From NCBI RefSeq assembly GCF_024763615.1, contig NC_077222.1, positions 43,524,001 through 43,588,000 of the forward strand: a stretch of 64,000 bases of DNA, read 5' to 3'. This document shows, piece by piece, positions 53,880-64,000 of this stretch (position 1 is its first letter; each line of letters starts with the position of its first letter). Made by a program: the position numbers and the translations under genes. This stretch comes from Phlebotomus papatasi (taxonomy: Eukaryota > Arthropoda > Insecta > Diptera > Psychodidae). The notes under the pieces were generated by a model that had not been told where the DNA came from, did no database searches, and saw only the letters and a list, made by a program, of their open reading frames with translations.

Positions 53880-54095
53880 TAGGGGAAAGTACTCTCCCTT
53901 CGAACGTTCATGCCTTCGAATAACGTGAATTTTCTTTTATTTTTTCTAAGAGACTTACATTTCTTTTAAATATTGGTTAGCTTCTTATCAATTATTTATA
54001 ATTATATGATGTGTAAGTCTTAAGAAAATAAAAGAAAATTCACATTATTCGAAGGCAAGAGCGTTTGAAGGGAGAGTAAGAGTATGTTCCCCCTG
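53880..54095. repeat. Inverted-repeat MITE with about 80-bp arms
   Basis: CTTCGAATAACGTGAATTTT on the left is inverted on the right (AAAATTCACATTATTCGAAG). The outer ends AGGGGAAAGTACTCTCCCTT and the inverse of GGGAGAGTAAGAGTATGTTC match with a small gap. Confidence 0.7.
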
Positions 54096-54479
54096 TCTAC
54101 TAACAAAATTTATTTTTTAAAGCATTCATAATTTAATATCTATGTATAATTAATAGACTAAAAAGTTATCTAATTGCAAGACAAATTAAGAGTTTTTTTT
54201 AAACTTTGTTTTAAGATTTTCTTTTTTGGAGAACTATTACAACTTGTTTAATATTGGGAAAATAATTTAAATTATGATTTTCTTTGTTTTGAAATGACAA
54301 ATTTTTAACAAAAATTCCCTAGTTCAACACCAAATAAAATCCAATGTACGTTTTTCTTTATCCAGCCGCCTTTCGTACTGGTTTACAAAATTATTTATAA
54401 ATTAAATATTCACAGAAAATGAGTTTTCTTTGAGCATACAACAAAAGTTTCGCGCAAGTTTTTCTCAACTGCTTAATGG

Positions 54480-55400
54480 ACACTGAATGAAAAATTTATG
54501 TTAATCTCGACATGATAATAACACAATTTAAATAAATAGGGGAAACAGAAGACAAAGAAGAAAAAAATAGAAGCCCCCGGGCCTGTGAAGATGAGGGTGA
54601 AAGGATGCATGCTGTGCTGAAGGAAATGCGAATGGGGAGGAAAAAAGAAATCAGTGAGAAGAAAAACTCATTCTCAGAGGAACGCCTTTTGATATGGAAA
54701 AGCGTGAGTTGCAACAAACGCGGTGTATTGAGTGAAGTCTTCACTCGAAGCTCCCTCATCCATTGAGAGGTTCAGTAACGGATATGGGAGAACATAAATA
54801 AAACCGACAAGTGATGATAGTGATTTGCTCTGTGTTGATTTTTGTTCGACAAGATAAATGATAAATAAAGGCAGTTCCATCGAGATTGGGTGGTGTATGT
54901 GTGTAGTAGAGCTTGTGGAAGTTTCTTTTTGTTGGGCGATTATTCACAACACCCACTCCCCCGTCCTTCCAAGAGCGCCTTTCTTCCAACGCAAATAAAA
55001 GGAATACGCAAGAGAAGAAAATGTGCTATGTTGCAAGTCATTTACATTTCCCAACGAAATGTTGGTAGCTCTTTCCTTGAGTGAAGAAATTCTCAGGTCG
55101 AAAGGACCTAGTGATCGAAGTCGAAAGCACAACTTTCGAAATTCAGGCGTTTGCGCGGGAACTTCCCCCACTATTTATCAACTGGATTTGGTGGGGATAC
55201 TTTTGAGCCCCACCAAGATTTCCCATTTTTTCGGCTGGTCTTCGAGTCTAGACCACGAAGATCCACCCTCAGTACATTCCAGACTGCAACGCAAGAACCA
55301 CACAATGCTCATGCTAATTCTGTAATACATTTATCGAAAATTTTCGTACATCTAATTATCAAAGCACAAAAATCCCAAATGGTACATTAGTTTTCGGTAT
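54480..55400. other. Unique island without recognised elements
   Basis: Less AT-rich, with several 60-100 codon frames on both strands but no protein similarity that I recognise. Confidence 0.3.
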
Positions 55401-57011
55401 AGTATTTTCAAGAACTTCCGACTGAAGTCAAAGAACCAATGGCAAAAGACAACACTAGGTATTTGAAATGAATTGTGATTCAGTCTTGTGAAAATTAGTT
55501 CCATTTTTCCATTCTCTTTCTCTTTCTAGCTATCAATTGCATTTGAGAAACCAATTACTTTTCCTATTTTCATCCTATTATTGTAAGTTCACTGAACTTA
55601 CAGAGAATGTGATAATGGTTCTTACTTATTTAGCTATAAAGATTTTAAAAAACACTGCCACACTACTAAAAGAAACCACATAGGGTGAATTATACCAATA
55701 TCAAGATAAAAAGTTCCATCATAAATACTAACCTAATAGCACTTCTTATCGTCGTAAGTCTCATTAAAATATCTTACGAAGGCAATGTTATGGAAATAGA
55801 GCTCTTACTCTTAACTAGTCTAAGTAAGAAAACTCCACTTTTCTAAGTTATTGATCACTTAATCACAACTTATGAACTACAATGTAGTCAGAAGTAAACA
55901 TGTATGGAACAACTTATAGAATAATGATGGAGCTATTTGGTATTTTCATGACTTTTCACAGAATAATAGTATTAGAAACTTTCAGAATATTTGAATTCCA
56001 TGAGTTATATATTTAAATTTATTAGAGTACCAACTGGAGAAAACAAAAACGGTAACAAAGCATTCCAACTTTGTGGAATATCCGAACTCGTGACTTTAAA
56101 ATTCTGCCCATAAAATTAATGAAATGTTACCAATGTTACTAATTGTTTCGATGACGCATTACTTAGCGGTAAAAAATCGTTTTTATGAGTCTAAACTTCA
56201 CACAAGATTTTTTCAATTCGAATAAATTATTTGTATTACAACCGATTGAAACTGATTTATTCACTTCAAAATTTGTCCAAAGTTGTAAAAAAAATGAATT
56301 TTGGCGTTTTTATTTTCGGATAAAAAAATACAATTAATTTATAATTTCGTGGTTGAAATGCGTGTGAAAGCGATTTAATTTATCCGATTTTCCAAGACCT
56401 TTTAAATGTAATCAAACAGGTTAAAATCGGTTTAAAAACATGTTTTTTAAAAGCTGTTGATTGATTTTGGAAAAGTACTCATTGGGATTGAGGATTAGTC
56501 ATTGCTCTATTTGGGTGAAATGTAAGCCTATTATGCAACTTCTGGAAAAATAGATTTTAGTAATGGTGAAACTTATGGGCATGATGAAAATGTGAAGGTA
56601 ATAAGTTACTTATCTCTAAACATTTGGCCTCTGGCACTCATCCGACTGTGCGTCACTCCGGCTTGGAGTGACAAACAGCAAAACTTCATTATTATTAAAA
56701 GTTTAGTTTTCAAATGTATATATACATATCAAAAAAGGTCCACTAAAAATTATGTGAGAAGTTAAAAAATAAGAATACACAACTCAAAATAGAGAAGTTA
56801 TGAATATGTTCCTCTCTCTGTGAAGTCGGGTAGAAAAAGAAAACAAAATTAAAAATATTTATTTACTATCCTCCTTTTACTATTCCAAAATCATGTTTTT
56901 TAGAATTTTGACTAGAAAAGGTGTAATTGATGTTTCATAATTACGAATTCGGATATATTTTATAATATTGTTCAAACTATTTATTATTTATTTTATTTCG
57001 ATGTACCGGGC
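55401..57011. other. AT-rich intergenic, nothing recognised
   Basis: Only a 21-bp palindrome TGTAAGTTCA-C-TGAACTTACA at 55582-55602 stands out. Confidence 0.35.
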
Positions 57012-57203
57012 TTTTATTGCCATTTTGTATATTGTTCAGTTTACAAATTTATTATTCAGTTTATAATGTTTCGTGAAAAATGTCCATTCAGGCGCTTCAA
57101 TCATTTGCACCGGGCGGGACTCGAACTCACAACTGTGACAGTCGAGTCGGGGGTCATACCGCCCAAGAGCCGAACGCTTTTACCAATTACACCACGGACC
57201 CCT
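57012..57203 (-). repeat. tRNA-derived SINE, intact head
   Basis: Minus strand: GGGGTCCGTGGTGTAATTGG (A-box-like), then GAGTTCGAGTCCCGCCCGG (B-box-like), about 60 bp apart, then a tail with GGACATTTTTCACGAAAC shared with the copy at 3838-4125. The arms do not fold as a clean tRNA cloverleaf, so I call it a SINE rather than a tRNA gene. Confidence 0.6.
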
Positions 57204-57528
57204 ATTATTCAAACTAATTAAAGTCATAAAGACAAAACGGAAAGTGATGGAAATGTAGTTTGACCATTATTTCTAATATAATTACGCTAAGCCGTCTCTC
57301 GGTTAATCCTCAGGTCTGTCAAAGCCCCTACACCCAGGATTTAGGATCAGGGATTAGCGTTTCTTTCGCAAATAAATGTGTACAACTTAAATTGCTAGAA
57401 TGCGTCAATTGGAGTGTAACTTCACAAAGCACTGTATTTTTCTTATTTCAAAATAAATTTTATTGTAGTGAACGTGAAAAAGTCAGAAATATTTCCATTT
57501 TTGAGAATCTTATTTAAAATTTTTTACA

Positions 57529-57994
57529 TAGGGTAAGTGTGCTAAATTCCGGCCAGTTTGCAATTCCGGCCAGTTTGCAATTCCGGCCAGTTTGCAATTC
57601 CGGCCACCTTTTTTGTTCCTCGAATTTTCATGAATTTTTAGTTTTTACATACTCCAGAGATTATACAATGAAAAAGAATAACAAAAAATGTAAGCTTCGA
57701 CAAACTAGATAACGTGAAAAAGACATTGAAAGAATTCCTGAAGGGCAAGGAACTATGAGAATGAAGGTGGCCGAAATAGAGCACCAAAGCTATGTCTACA
57801 TTTTTATTCATTTTAAAATGTATTAAGAGTGATTTTAAAGTAAATAAAGACGATAAACTTTCTACAAGGTTCTAAGCAATACTCTTTAAGTAGAAGGAAT
57901 GAAAAAAGTCAATTTCTATTAACTATATTACATTTCAAACTTGAGACTTTGGCGCTTGCATGCAACTATGCCGAAATTGGGCACACTTACCCTA
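57529..57994. mobile_element. MITE with TAGGGTAAGTGTGC ends, copy 4
   Basis: TAGGGTAAGTGTGCTAAATT and AATTGGGCACACTTACCCTA are inverted. A 17-bp unit (GGCCAGTTTGCAATTCC) is tandemly tripled next to the left end, which the other copies lack. Confidence 0.8.
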
Positions 57995-58189
57995 ACTATC
58001 TTTGGTTCGGACTACGGACGGTTTTAAGTCTATTGATGAACACATCGCACGCTGCCCGAACGTGAGCTTCCGAAATGTAAGTCCATTGACGATAAACGGC
58101 TAGGTTCAGCTCATCGAAACTTTGGTTATTTTTTTTATTCCATACGGAAAAGACGAGAGAAGTTGCATCCAACGACCGTGGAGGTCATT

Positions 58190-59298
58190 GTGTGCTTGAC
58201 ATGAACAAGGAATCGTAACTTTTTCAAGAATCTGTTAATGGGCTGATCTTAATGGCCTTGTTCTCAATCCTGCTAAATCTCAAGCCTTAATTATTCACAC
58301 CAGGTGGAGGAATCCTGACCCTCACCCACTGTATCTCTCCAATGAGGTGATTCTTTTCACTTCCAGGGCCCTGGGAATCATTTTCAATGAAACTCTTACT
58401 TGGTCCGATCATGCGGCTGAGATTTGCAGGAAAGTCTTCCTTACCTTGCGTACTTTGCGACGTTAACAGTCCTTTACGCCCCAGGGCACTAGGCTTCTCT
58501 AGTTAGAACTCTAATTGTCCCTTTTTCACGTATGAGGCTGAACTATTTTTCAGTCCTAATACTGAAACGCAGAATTGGCTGAACAGAGCTTTCAACTCCT
58601 GTGTACGGTACGGTTTCAGCAAGTTTGATCACATTTCTCCTTGGGTGGATTCAATTCTTGGTCTTGCACTTTTTCCTTACCTGGAGACTCGTGCTGTTGA
58701 CTTTGTCTGACGGTTGTGAGTGTTGGAGTGCCACGGTATCTCGCGGAGCTTGTGGTGGCTGGTTCAACCACTAGGGCTTCGTGTCTCCGTGTGCCTAGTT
58801 CAAGTAGTCGCATTCTCCGCAATGCCCGCAATTTGTTGAAGAAATCGTTCTCTGGAATGGTTTGCCTCGCGAGCGGAAGAGGGACCTTATCCTTAGATTT
58901 GTGGCTGCCACGAATTCCTCGTGTTCCACATGAGCTGTTCTTGAAGATAATTTTTTTTTTGTATCTCCTTTGTACAGAGGACAGATTGTCCTAGGGGGGC
59001 GACATTAGCTCTGAAAAATGCGACCAGTTTTAGTGTAAATTTTTTCCTGTTTTCGTACACATTCCACGAGATATCTTCAAAACTAAGTAGATTGCCAATT
59101 TGGGGTTTTCGGTTTCCACTTCGTTATTAAATTAGCTTTTATTTTGTATTAGTATTTTTTTGCTAATTCATTCTATAATGACAGAAAACAGCTAATAAAC
59201 TCAAAAGTTTTTTCGGCGCGCTAGAAACATATGGGAAACATAGGAAATGTCATGCCCCTAGATTGTCCTATAAATTGAATTGAATTGAATTGAATTAA
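58190..59298 (+). mobile_element. 5-prime truncated LINE, C-terminal part of ORF2, decayed
   Basis: Plus strand: LNPAKSQALIIHTRWRN (from 58263), then ALGIIFNETLTWSDHAAEIC and RKVFLTLRTLRR, followed by stops; then in other frames NSCVRYGFSKFDHISP and PRYLAELVV...SSSSRILRNARNL. This is the typical order of the end of the reverse-transcriptase domain and its C-terminal tail in jockey/CR1/RTE-like non-LTR elements. Frameshifts and stops show it is dead. It ends with five AATTG-type repeats at 59275-59298. Confidence 0.8.
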
Positions 59299-59299
59299 T

Positions 59300-60051
59300 T
59301 CGCCTGTTATTTCTGAGCTGGTTTCGAGTTTTGTGAAAATTTTTAGTATCTGTTACCGACATTTTTGTACGCCCGCTGATTCTGAACTCCTTCCAGGATA
59401 ATTTTCCGATACACATTGCCATTAATTTGCCGCGACAGTCCAAAATCCCCAGTGGAAAGCGATAATTTGGCGTAGAGCTCAAAATTCAACTTTGTTAAAA
59501 ATTATCCAATTACTCTATGTTTATATTCTTCCATTTCCTAAATTCTTATTAAACATTTTTTAGGCATTTTTTGTCTTATAAGTGAGTGGATGGTTTATCA
59601 AATTGGTTATTGAAGTGATAGTTTGCTAATAATTACCCCTTAACTAGGGGTTACTCAAGATCGAAAATTTGTTTCCATACTCTGTTATTCCACGTAATTC
59701 TAATGATTCCAGATGTGTGATATTCTTAATAATTCAATTCAGCATTCCGGTTATACTAAATTATTCCATTTTGTGATTCTGTTTCCATCCGACATGTTCG
59801 AATTTGTCGAGCTTCAGATGTTGATAAATACGATCAATTTCACTTGTTTTTGGAGTAAATTAAACTTTTCTTTCTATTCTATTTCTAAACAATTCGTCTT
59901 TTCCAAACATTTATAAGTTATATTGTTAACATAAAATGCAACTATTTGGGAAAGAAGTTTAAAGTTGCTGTTGTTATATAATATTCAGCTATATTTATTT
60001 TACTGTAATTAAGTATACCTCCAATTTTTATTGTTTATCGTGGAATACCTT
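59300..60051. other. AT-rich intergenic, nothing recognised
   Basis: No gene or element end detected. Confidence 0.35.
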
Positions 60052-61026
60052 ATTAGTTGAGATTCTTAATAATCTCACCTACTATAATCCTAACAAAATT
60101 TCATGTCCTCCGATCACGCCCAAACTTAGCCAAAACGTGTTTTGACACTTCCTGATCACGAATATATGGGTGGCTAAAAACCGTTCCCGTCCGTCCGTCC
60201 GGTCTTTGGAGCTTAATAGCTCCTAAACTAAGAAAGATATCGACTTGCAGTTTTTGGCAAGGGTTATATATATCGTGTGAAAATTGCAACTTGGTGCATT
60301 GACCCCCCACCCCCACCCCTCCTTCCGCCATTTTGAATACCCACCTTTTTTGTTTTCTCAATAGCTCCGTCCCTATGGCATCGATCGGGCTCAAATTTTA
60401 GTATGTTATAGCTGGGTCTTAGAGCTTTCGATCAATACCAAACTTAAGCGCCCCCGACCGCCCTGACCCGAGCTATAAGGGTCTAAAAAAATTCTCAAGT
60501 TTATAAAACTACCGCTAGGGCCGCTATTGTTAAAAAGAATATTTTTCTATTTTCTAAGTTAAATAACTCAAAAATTCCATTGTGCATCGGGCTGAAATTT
60601 TAGTATGTTGTAGTCGCTGATTATACCTATCAAACAAAAAAATACTTAAGTCCATCCATAACCTCTGACCCGAGCTATAAGGAGTCAAAGCTCGAAAATT
60701 GATCGGCTTCTATCTCCGGTTCTAATTAACATTTTGAGCTAAATTTTGGGTTTTTGGTTTCGTCTCGATGAGCACTTTCAGATGAGATTTCAAAAAGTTA
60801 CCACAGGTGGCGTTGCGATAGCGTCAAAATTCATCAAAATTCAAACTCATGAGTTAATTGATATTTTGGTTAAAATAAAAAATTTGTATAATTTTACGAA
60901 TTTGATTCAAGATGACTATGAATGGCGTCCCCCAACTTCAACTCTAAATTGAATTTGCATGGATTCCGAGTTAGCTCACGTTAAGAATGTCACCTACATA
61001 AGCCGGTTAGGATTATCTGTCCCTTT
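60052..61026 (-). mobile_element. Modular Helentron-like element, copy F, internal deletion
   Basis: Both ends are present (ATTAGTTGAGATTCTTAATA at the left; GGTTAGGATTATCTGTCCCT at the right, plus strand), but the middle from module 1 through module 0 is deleted near 60845. A smaller gap lies near 60496. The tetranucleotide is GTCC here (CCGTCCGTCCGTCC near 60190). Confidence 0.7.
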
Positions 61027-63329
61027 CCATCAGAAATGCCATTTGTTAATGTTCTTTGAAAATTGAAAAAAAGTGTGTCATTATTTCAAACTTGAGTAAC
61101 ACCGGTAACACCCCTTGCCTTAACTTTTCAGAACAGCTACTGACCGTCCATATAGAATGAAGTCGACCTTAAGAATATAGTGTCTAACTCACGAGTTCCT
61201 GAATTCTAAAATTGCAAAGCAATTTTGACTTTGCCACCCTTTTAAATTTAATGTTTGTTTTGGAGTTGGGTTTACTTCAAATCCTATATATATGCACTTC
61301 TTAAAATTTCCTCATAAAAGCTCAAAACCATTTTAGAAATTAAACTAAATCTTACTCCCAAGTTTATCAAAGAACTACCAACTTTCTACACCACGTATTC
61401 TGCCTTGAGACCGAAGTTGTAACATGTCCATTTCCGAAAGACAACGAAGAGTCTGAGGCCAGTTACCGCACTGGGCGTTACTCCTATATCTTGCATGCAG
61501 AGATGCTTGGTATGCCTTTGTTACCAGCTTTATCGGTACTTCCGTGAGAGAGGCACTTTGCCACCCATTGGGACGCTTCGCATACGTGCGAAAGACAGTG
61601 CAGATCCTCGAGATTAGCATATGCATATACGGAGACACAGTGGGAAAGATTGTTTTCCCAAGAAAATTGCTTTTCACATTTCTTTGTCTTATGTATACAC
61701 TGCTTCTTGGGCGGAGGAGGAAAATGGATGGTTCACTATATAAGATGTAGAACTGGGGTAGGGTGGGCTCTGGAGAAGATGGCACTACCATCAAATGCAA
61801 CTGAATGCTCGGGTGCATTTGGCAGAAAGAATTTATTTCAATTTGTCGAATTTATGCTCAAGTGAGGTTTGGTGTGAAATGTGTGCTGAAATTTTTTTTT
61901 AGATTGATGCGTTGAGGATTTTGCATTGGTAGTGCCTGATGAGAAAAACCGATGATGTCTTCTTCATTGCCAATCGAGCCCAGCGGATGGGGGTGGATGA
62001 TGACGATAGTACCAGAAAAGACAAAAAAAAGAAGTATATGTATATAAAATGTGGGGTTGATTGTGAGAAAAAGACTATCAGATCAATGGCAATGTATATG
62101 TGGCTTGTTGTGTGAAAGTATTTATATTGGAAGATTTCCCAATTTCCTCTTTTGCTACTTTACCACGTCCTCCGACTTCGATCCCGTATCGCTGTGTGGA
62201 GTTAAGTGGAAAAAGGGAGCGAGACCGTGAGTTGGTTGGGTGAGGGTGGGGGTAGTTTGGGCTATGTGGAAGGGCCAAGAGAAAAAGAAAGTAAGAAAGA
62301 GGAAGTGCGGAAGCTTTAGCTGAAAGAGATTGGTAAAACTCCTAACACTGATCAAACTGTGTAACCTTTTCTCATTTTTGCCCACCCACATATGTATCGA
62401 CCCTCCTTCCAGAGAGCTTCAAAAGGCCACCGTGGATAGAAGATGAAAGAATGGTTGGGGTATGGTGGAAAAGTCCTCATAAATTTCCTCATGTGCGAAA
62501 GCTTTATTATGTTCCTTTTATGTTTCCGAGACTTGTTCGCCAAACACTGGAATGCGCCACATTATATGGACCAGAAGAGTTGTAACTTGTATCTATACCA
62601 TAAGAGCCAAATATATTGCTAAATGTGTCTATATGCATGTATTTATTTACTGATAAATCAGCACCAGGAGAAGAATTAGTAAAGCAGTTAAGATGCTATC
62701 CGGTGCTATGTACGGAAAAGTTGTAAATTTTCCACATATACAAAATATTACTACAAACTCCATATGTATGAGTGAAAATTCCAAGAGCAGATTGAGCGTA
62801 AAATACAATGAGTCAAGACTTTATATCCTTTTCCATAACCGCTTTAAAATTTAAAATGTACCACAGCAATTTTCCATATGACGACGGCAAGAGAACGGCA
62901 AGCCTCCCTTTAGCTATTTCAAAAGCACACCTTAAGAGCGTATAGCCTAGCATTTCTATTGTACTATTCCCAAGGAGTCATAAAATCAGCTTTATGAAAA
63001 GCTCTCCTGTAAATTTTTCAACAACTCATTTTAAAACTTATTCCACTGAAAGCAGTCTCGTACGCTAAAGAATTGATTTCCAATCTACTCATTGAATTGA
63101 TTCTCTGTACATTTTCCTCAAACAAAAGCATTTCTTCTTGCTTTAAACTAATTACAAGATAAATGGGGTAGATTGGTAAAAAGAATAGTTTGATTTCTTA
63201 TTTAGACACCATTTATAAGCTTTATAAGTTTCACTAATTTTGCGATTGGATTAAGCAGTAAAAAGAGTTGAGTAGAATATATTTATTCGTTTTTTGAATT
63301 TAGTTTTGTTTTTTTTTTCTTTTACCTGT
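61027..63329. other. Gene-free; unique island at about 61380-62560
   Basis: The central part is less AT-rich with G-run motifs (GGGTGGGGG near 62245) and no element ends. Frames up to 147 codons exist but show no recognisable protein. Possibly regulatory DNA. Confidence 0.3.
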
Positions 63330-63385
63330 GCTTCAGACCTTAGGCTTACCCTTATGCCTTAACTGCAGTCATTTCTCAATACGCA
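63330..63385. repeat. Tip of a GGCTTCAGACC MITE
   Basis: TGTGCTTCAGACCTTAGGCTT and CTTATGCCTTAACTGCAGTC match the left end of the elements at 9021 and 9480. Confidence 0.45.
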
Positions 63386-63396
63386 ATATTTTTAAG

Positions 63397-63837
63397 ATTT
63401 TTTTTTATTGATCCGGTTTCAAGAAGCCTCCTCACCAACCAAGCCATCTACTCGACTCTAGCTTCTTCTTGGCATGGAAATTGTTGGTATGTCCGCAATT
63501 TTTTTTGCGACAATTGGTGACCCTGGGATGAGGCCGGATATAGCACTTGCGGCAGATCATTTTGTCGCAATTGTACTTCTGGGCCAGAATCCTCAAAGAT
63601 GGATCGATGATGCCACCATGGAGACGCAACACGAGATGGAGGGTGCTCTCCTTCTGAATATTGTAGTCCGAGAGTGTATGGCCATCCTTAAGCTGCTTTC
63701 CGGCAAAGATGAGATGCTGTTGATCTGGAGAAATTCCCTCCTTGTCCTGAATCTTTGCATTCACATTTTCAATGGTTATTGAGGGTTCTACTTCCAATGT
63801 GATGATTTTCTCCGTAAGTCTTCACAAAGATCTGCAT
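63397..63837 (-). pseudogene. RpL40: Processed pseudogene of ubiquitin-60S ribosomal protein L40
   Basis: The start MQIFVKT lies at 63837 (minus strand), then a frameshift in codons 7-9; the rest of ubiquitin continues in another frame (TLEVEPS...KIQDKEGI...[16 protein letters not shown]). The end of ubiquitin reads LHGG instead of LRGG, so the processing site is changed. The L40 part follows ([26 protein letters not shown]) and its stop is lost, adding ESSRWLGW. Many other substitutions (R to H, P to S). AATAAA followed by a run of A (63397-63409) looks like a retroposed poly(A) end. No introns. Normal L40 fuses ubiquitin to a 52-residue ribosomal protein. Confidence 0.9.
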
Positions 63838-64000
63838 TTCGAAGAGATTTAGCTTAACGTGGAGAGAACCTTAAAAAAGCACTCGACGATATCGGATTTT
63901 CAAAGATCAAAGTTTAACCACTTTGGAGGGCCAATTTTTCACTCAATTTGCTTAAATTTGTTTTTTTTTAAGATCTTGAAATTTCCAATCCGACTGCATT

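Noticed and set aside
57100..57203. Functional tRNA gene on the minus strand
   Set aside because: A- and B-box-like motifs are present but the arms do not make a clean cloverleaf, and the sequence recurs with a common tail.
61375..61818. 147-codon minus-strand frame
   Set aside because: No recognisable family, motif or splice context.

Overview
This window looks like nuclear DNA of an insect, most likely a lower dipteran (sand fly or midge type). The evidence is AT-rich sequence, very short introns (59, 66, 71 and 75 bp) with GTRAGT/GTGAG donors, insect-like versions of RBM22, COG5 and MIC19, and two HMGI-type AT-hook genes like those known from midges. The species is an inference. Protein-coding DNA is only about 5 kb of the 64 kb; most of the rest is transposable-element DNA, much of it nested.

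Layout. 1-13.8 kb: no host gene; MITEs, a tRNA-like SINE, a clean hAT-type MITE (10.0 kb) and two copies of a large modular element (6-7.7 kb and 11.8-13.5 kb). 13.9-15.2 kb: RBM22 on the minus strand, intronless. 16-18.5 kb: LINE fragment and hairpin elements. 19.3-25.8 kb: COG5 on the plus strand, four coding exons, with a 4.16 kb intron full of mobile DNA and an exon-like ORF on the opposite strand. 25.97-26.45 kb: a compact MIC19-like gene right behind COG5. 30.8-31.2 kb and 42.2-42.7 kb: two HMGA/HMGI-like AT-hook genes with the same two-exon structure, a diverged tandem pair. Between them lie two more copies of the modular element and a mariner relic with a MITE inserted in it. 43-63.4 kb: no host gene seen; MITEs, a 1.27 kb hAT-type element with 8-bp target duplications, a LINE fragment and another modular element, separated by unique islands. 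63.4-63.8 kb: a ubiquitin-L40 processed pseudogene on the minus strand.

Functions. RBM22 is a spliceosome factor, COG5 a Golgi tether subunit, MIC19 a cristae-junction protein, and the HMGI-like proteins bind AT-rich DNA. They form no pathway; this is an ordinary mixed gene neighbourhood.

The most unusual structure is the repeated 1.7-1.8 kb modular element. It carries four diverged head-to-tail modules of about 300 bp, subterminal inverted repeats, a tetranucleotide block and a terminal hairpin. The architecture resembles a non-autonomous Helentron (HINE), but the modules themselves are not explained by that, and related modules also occur in other elements in the window.
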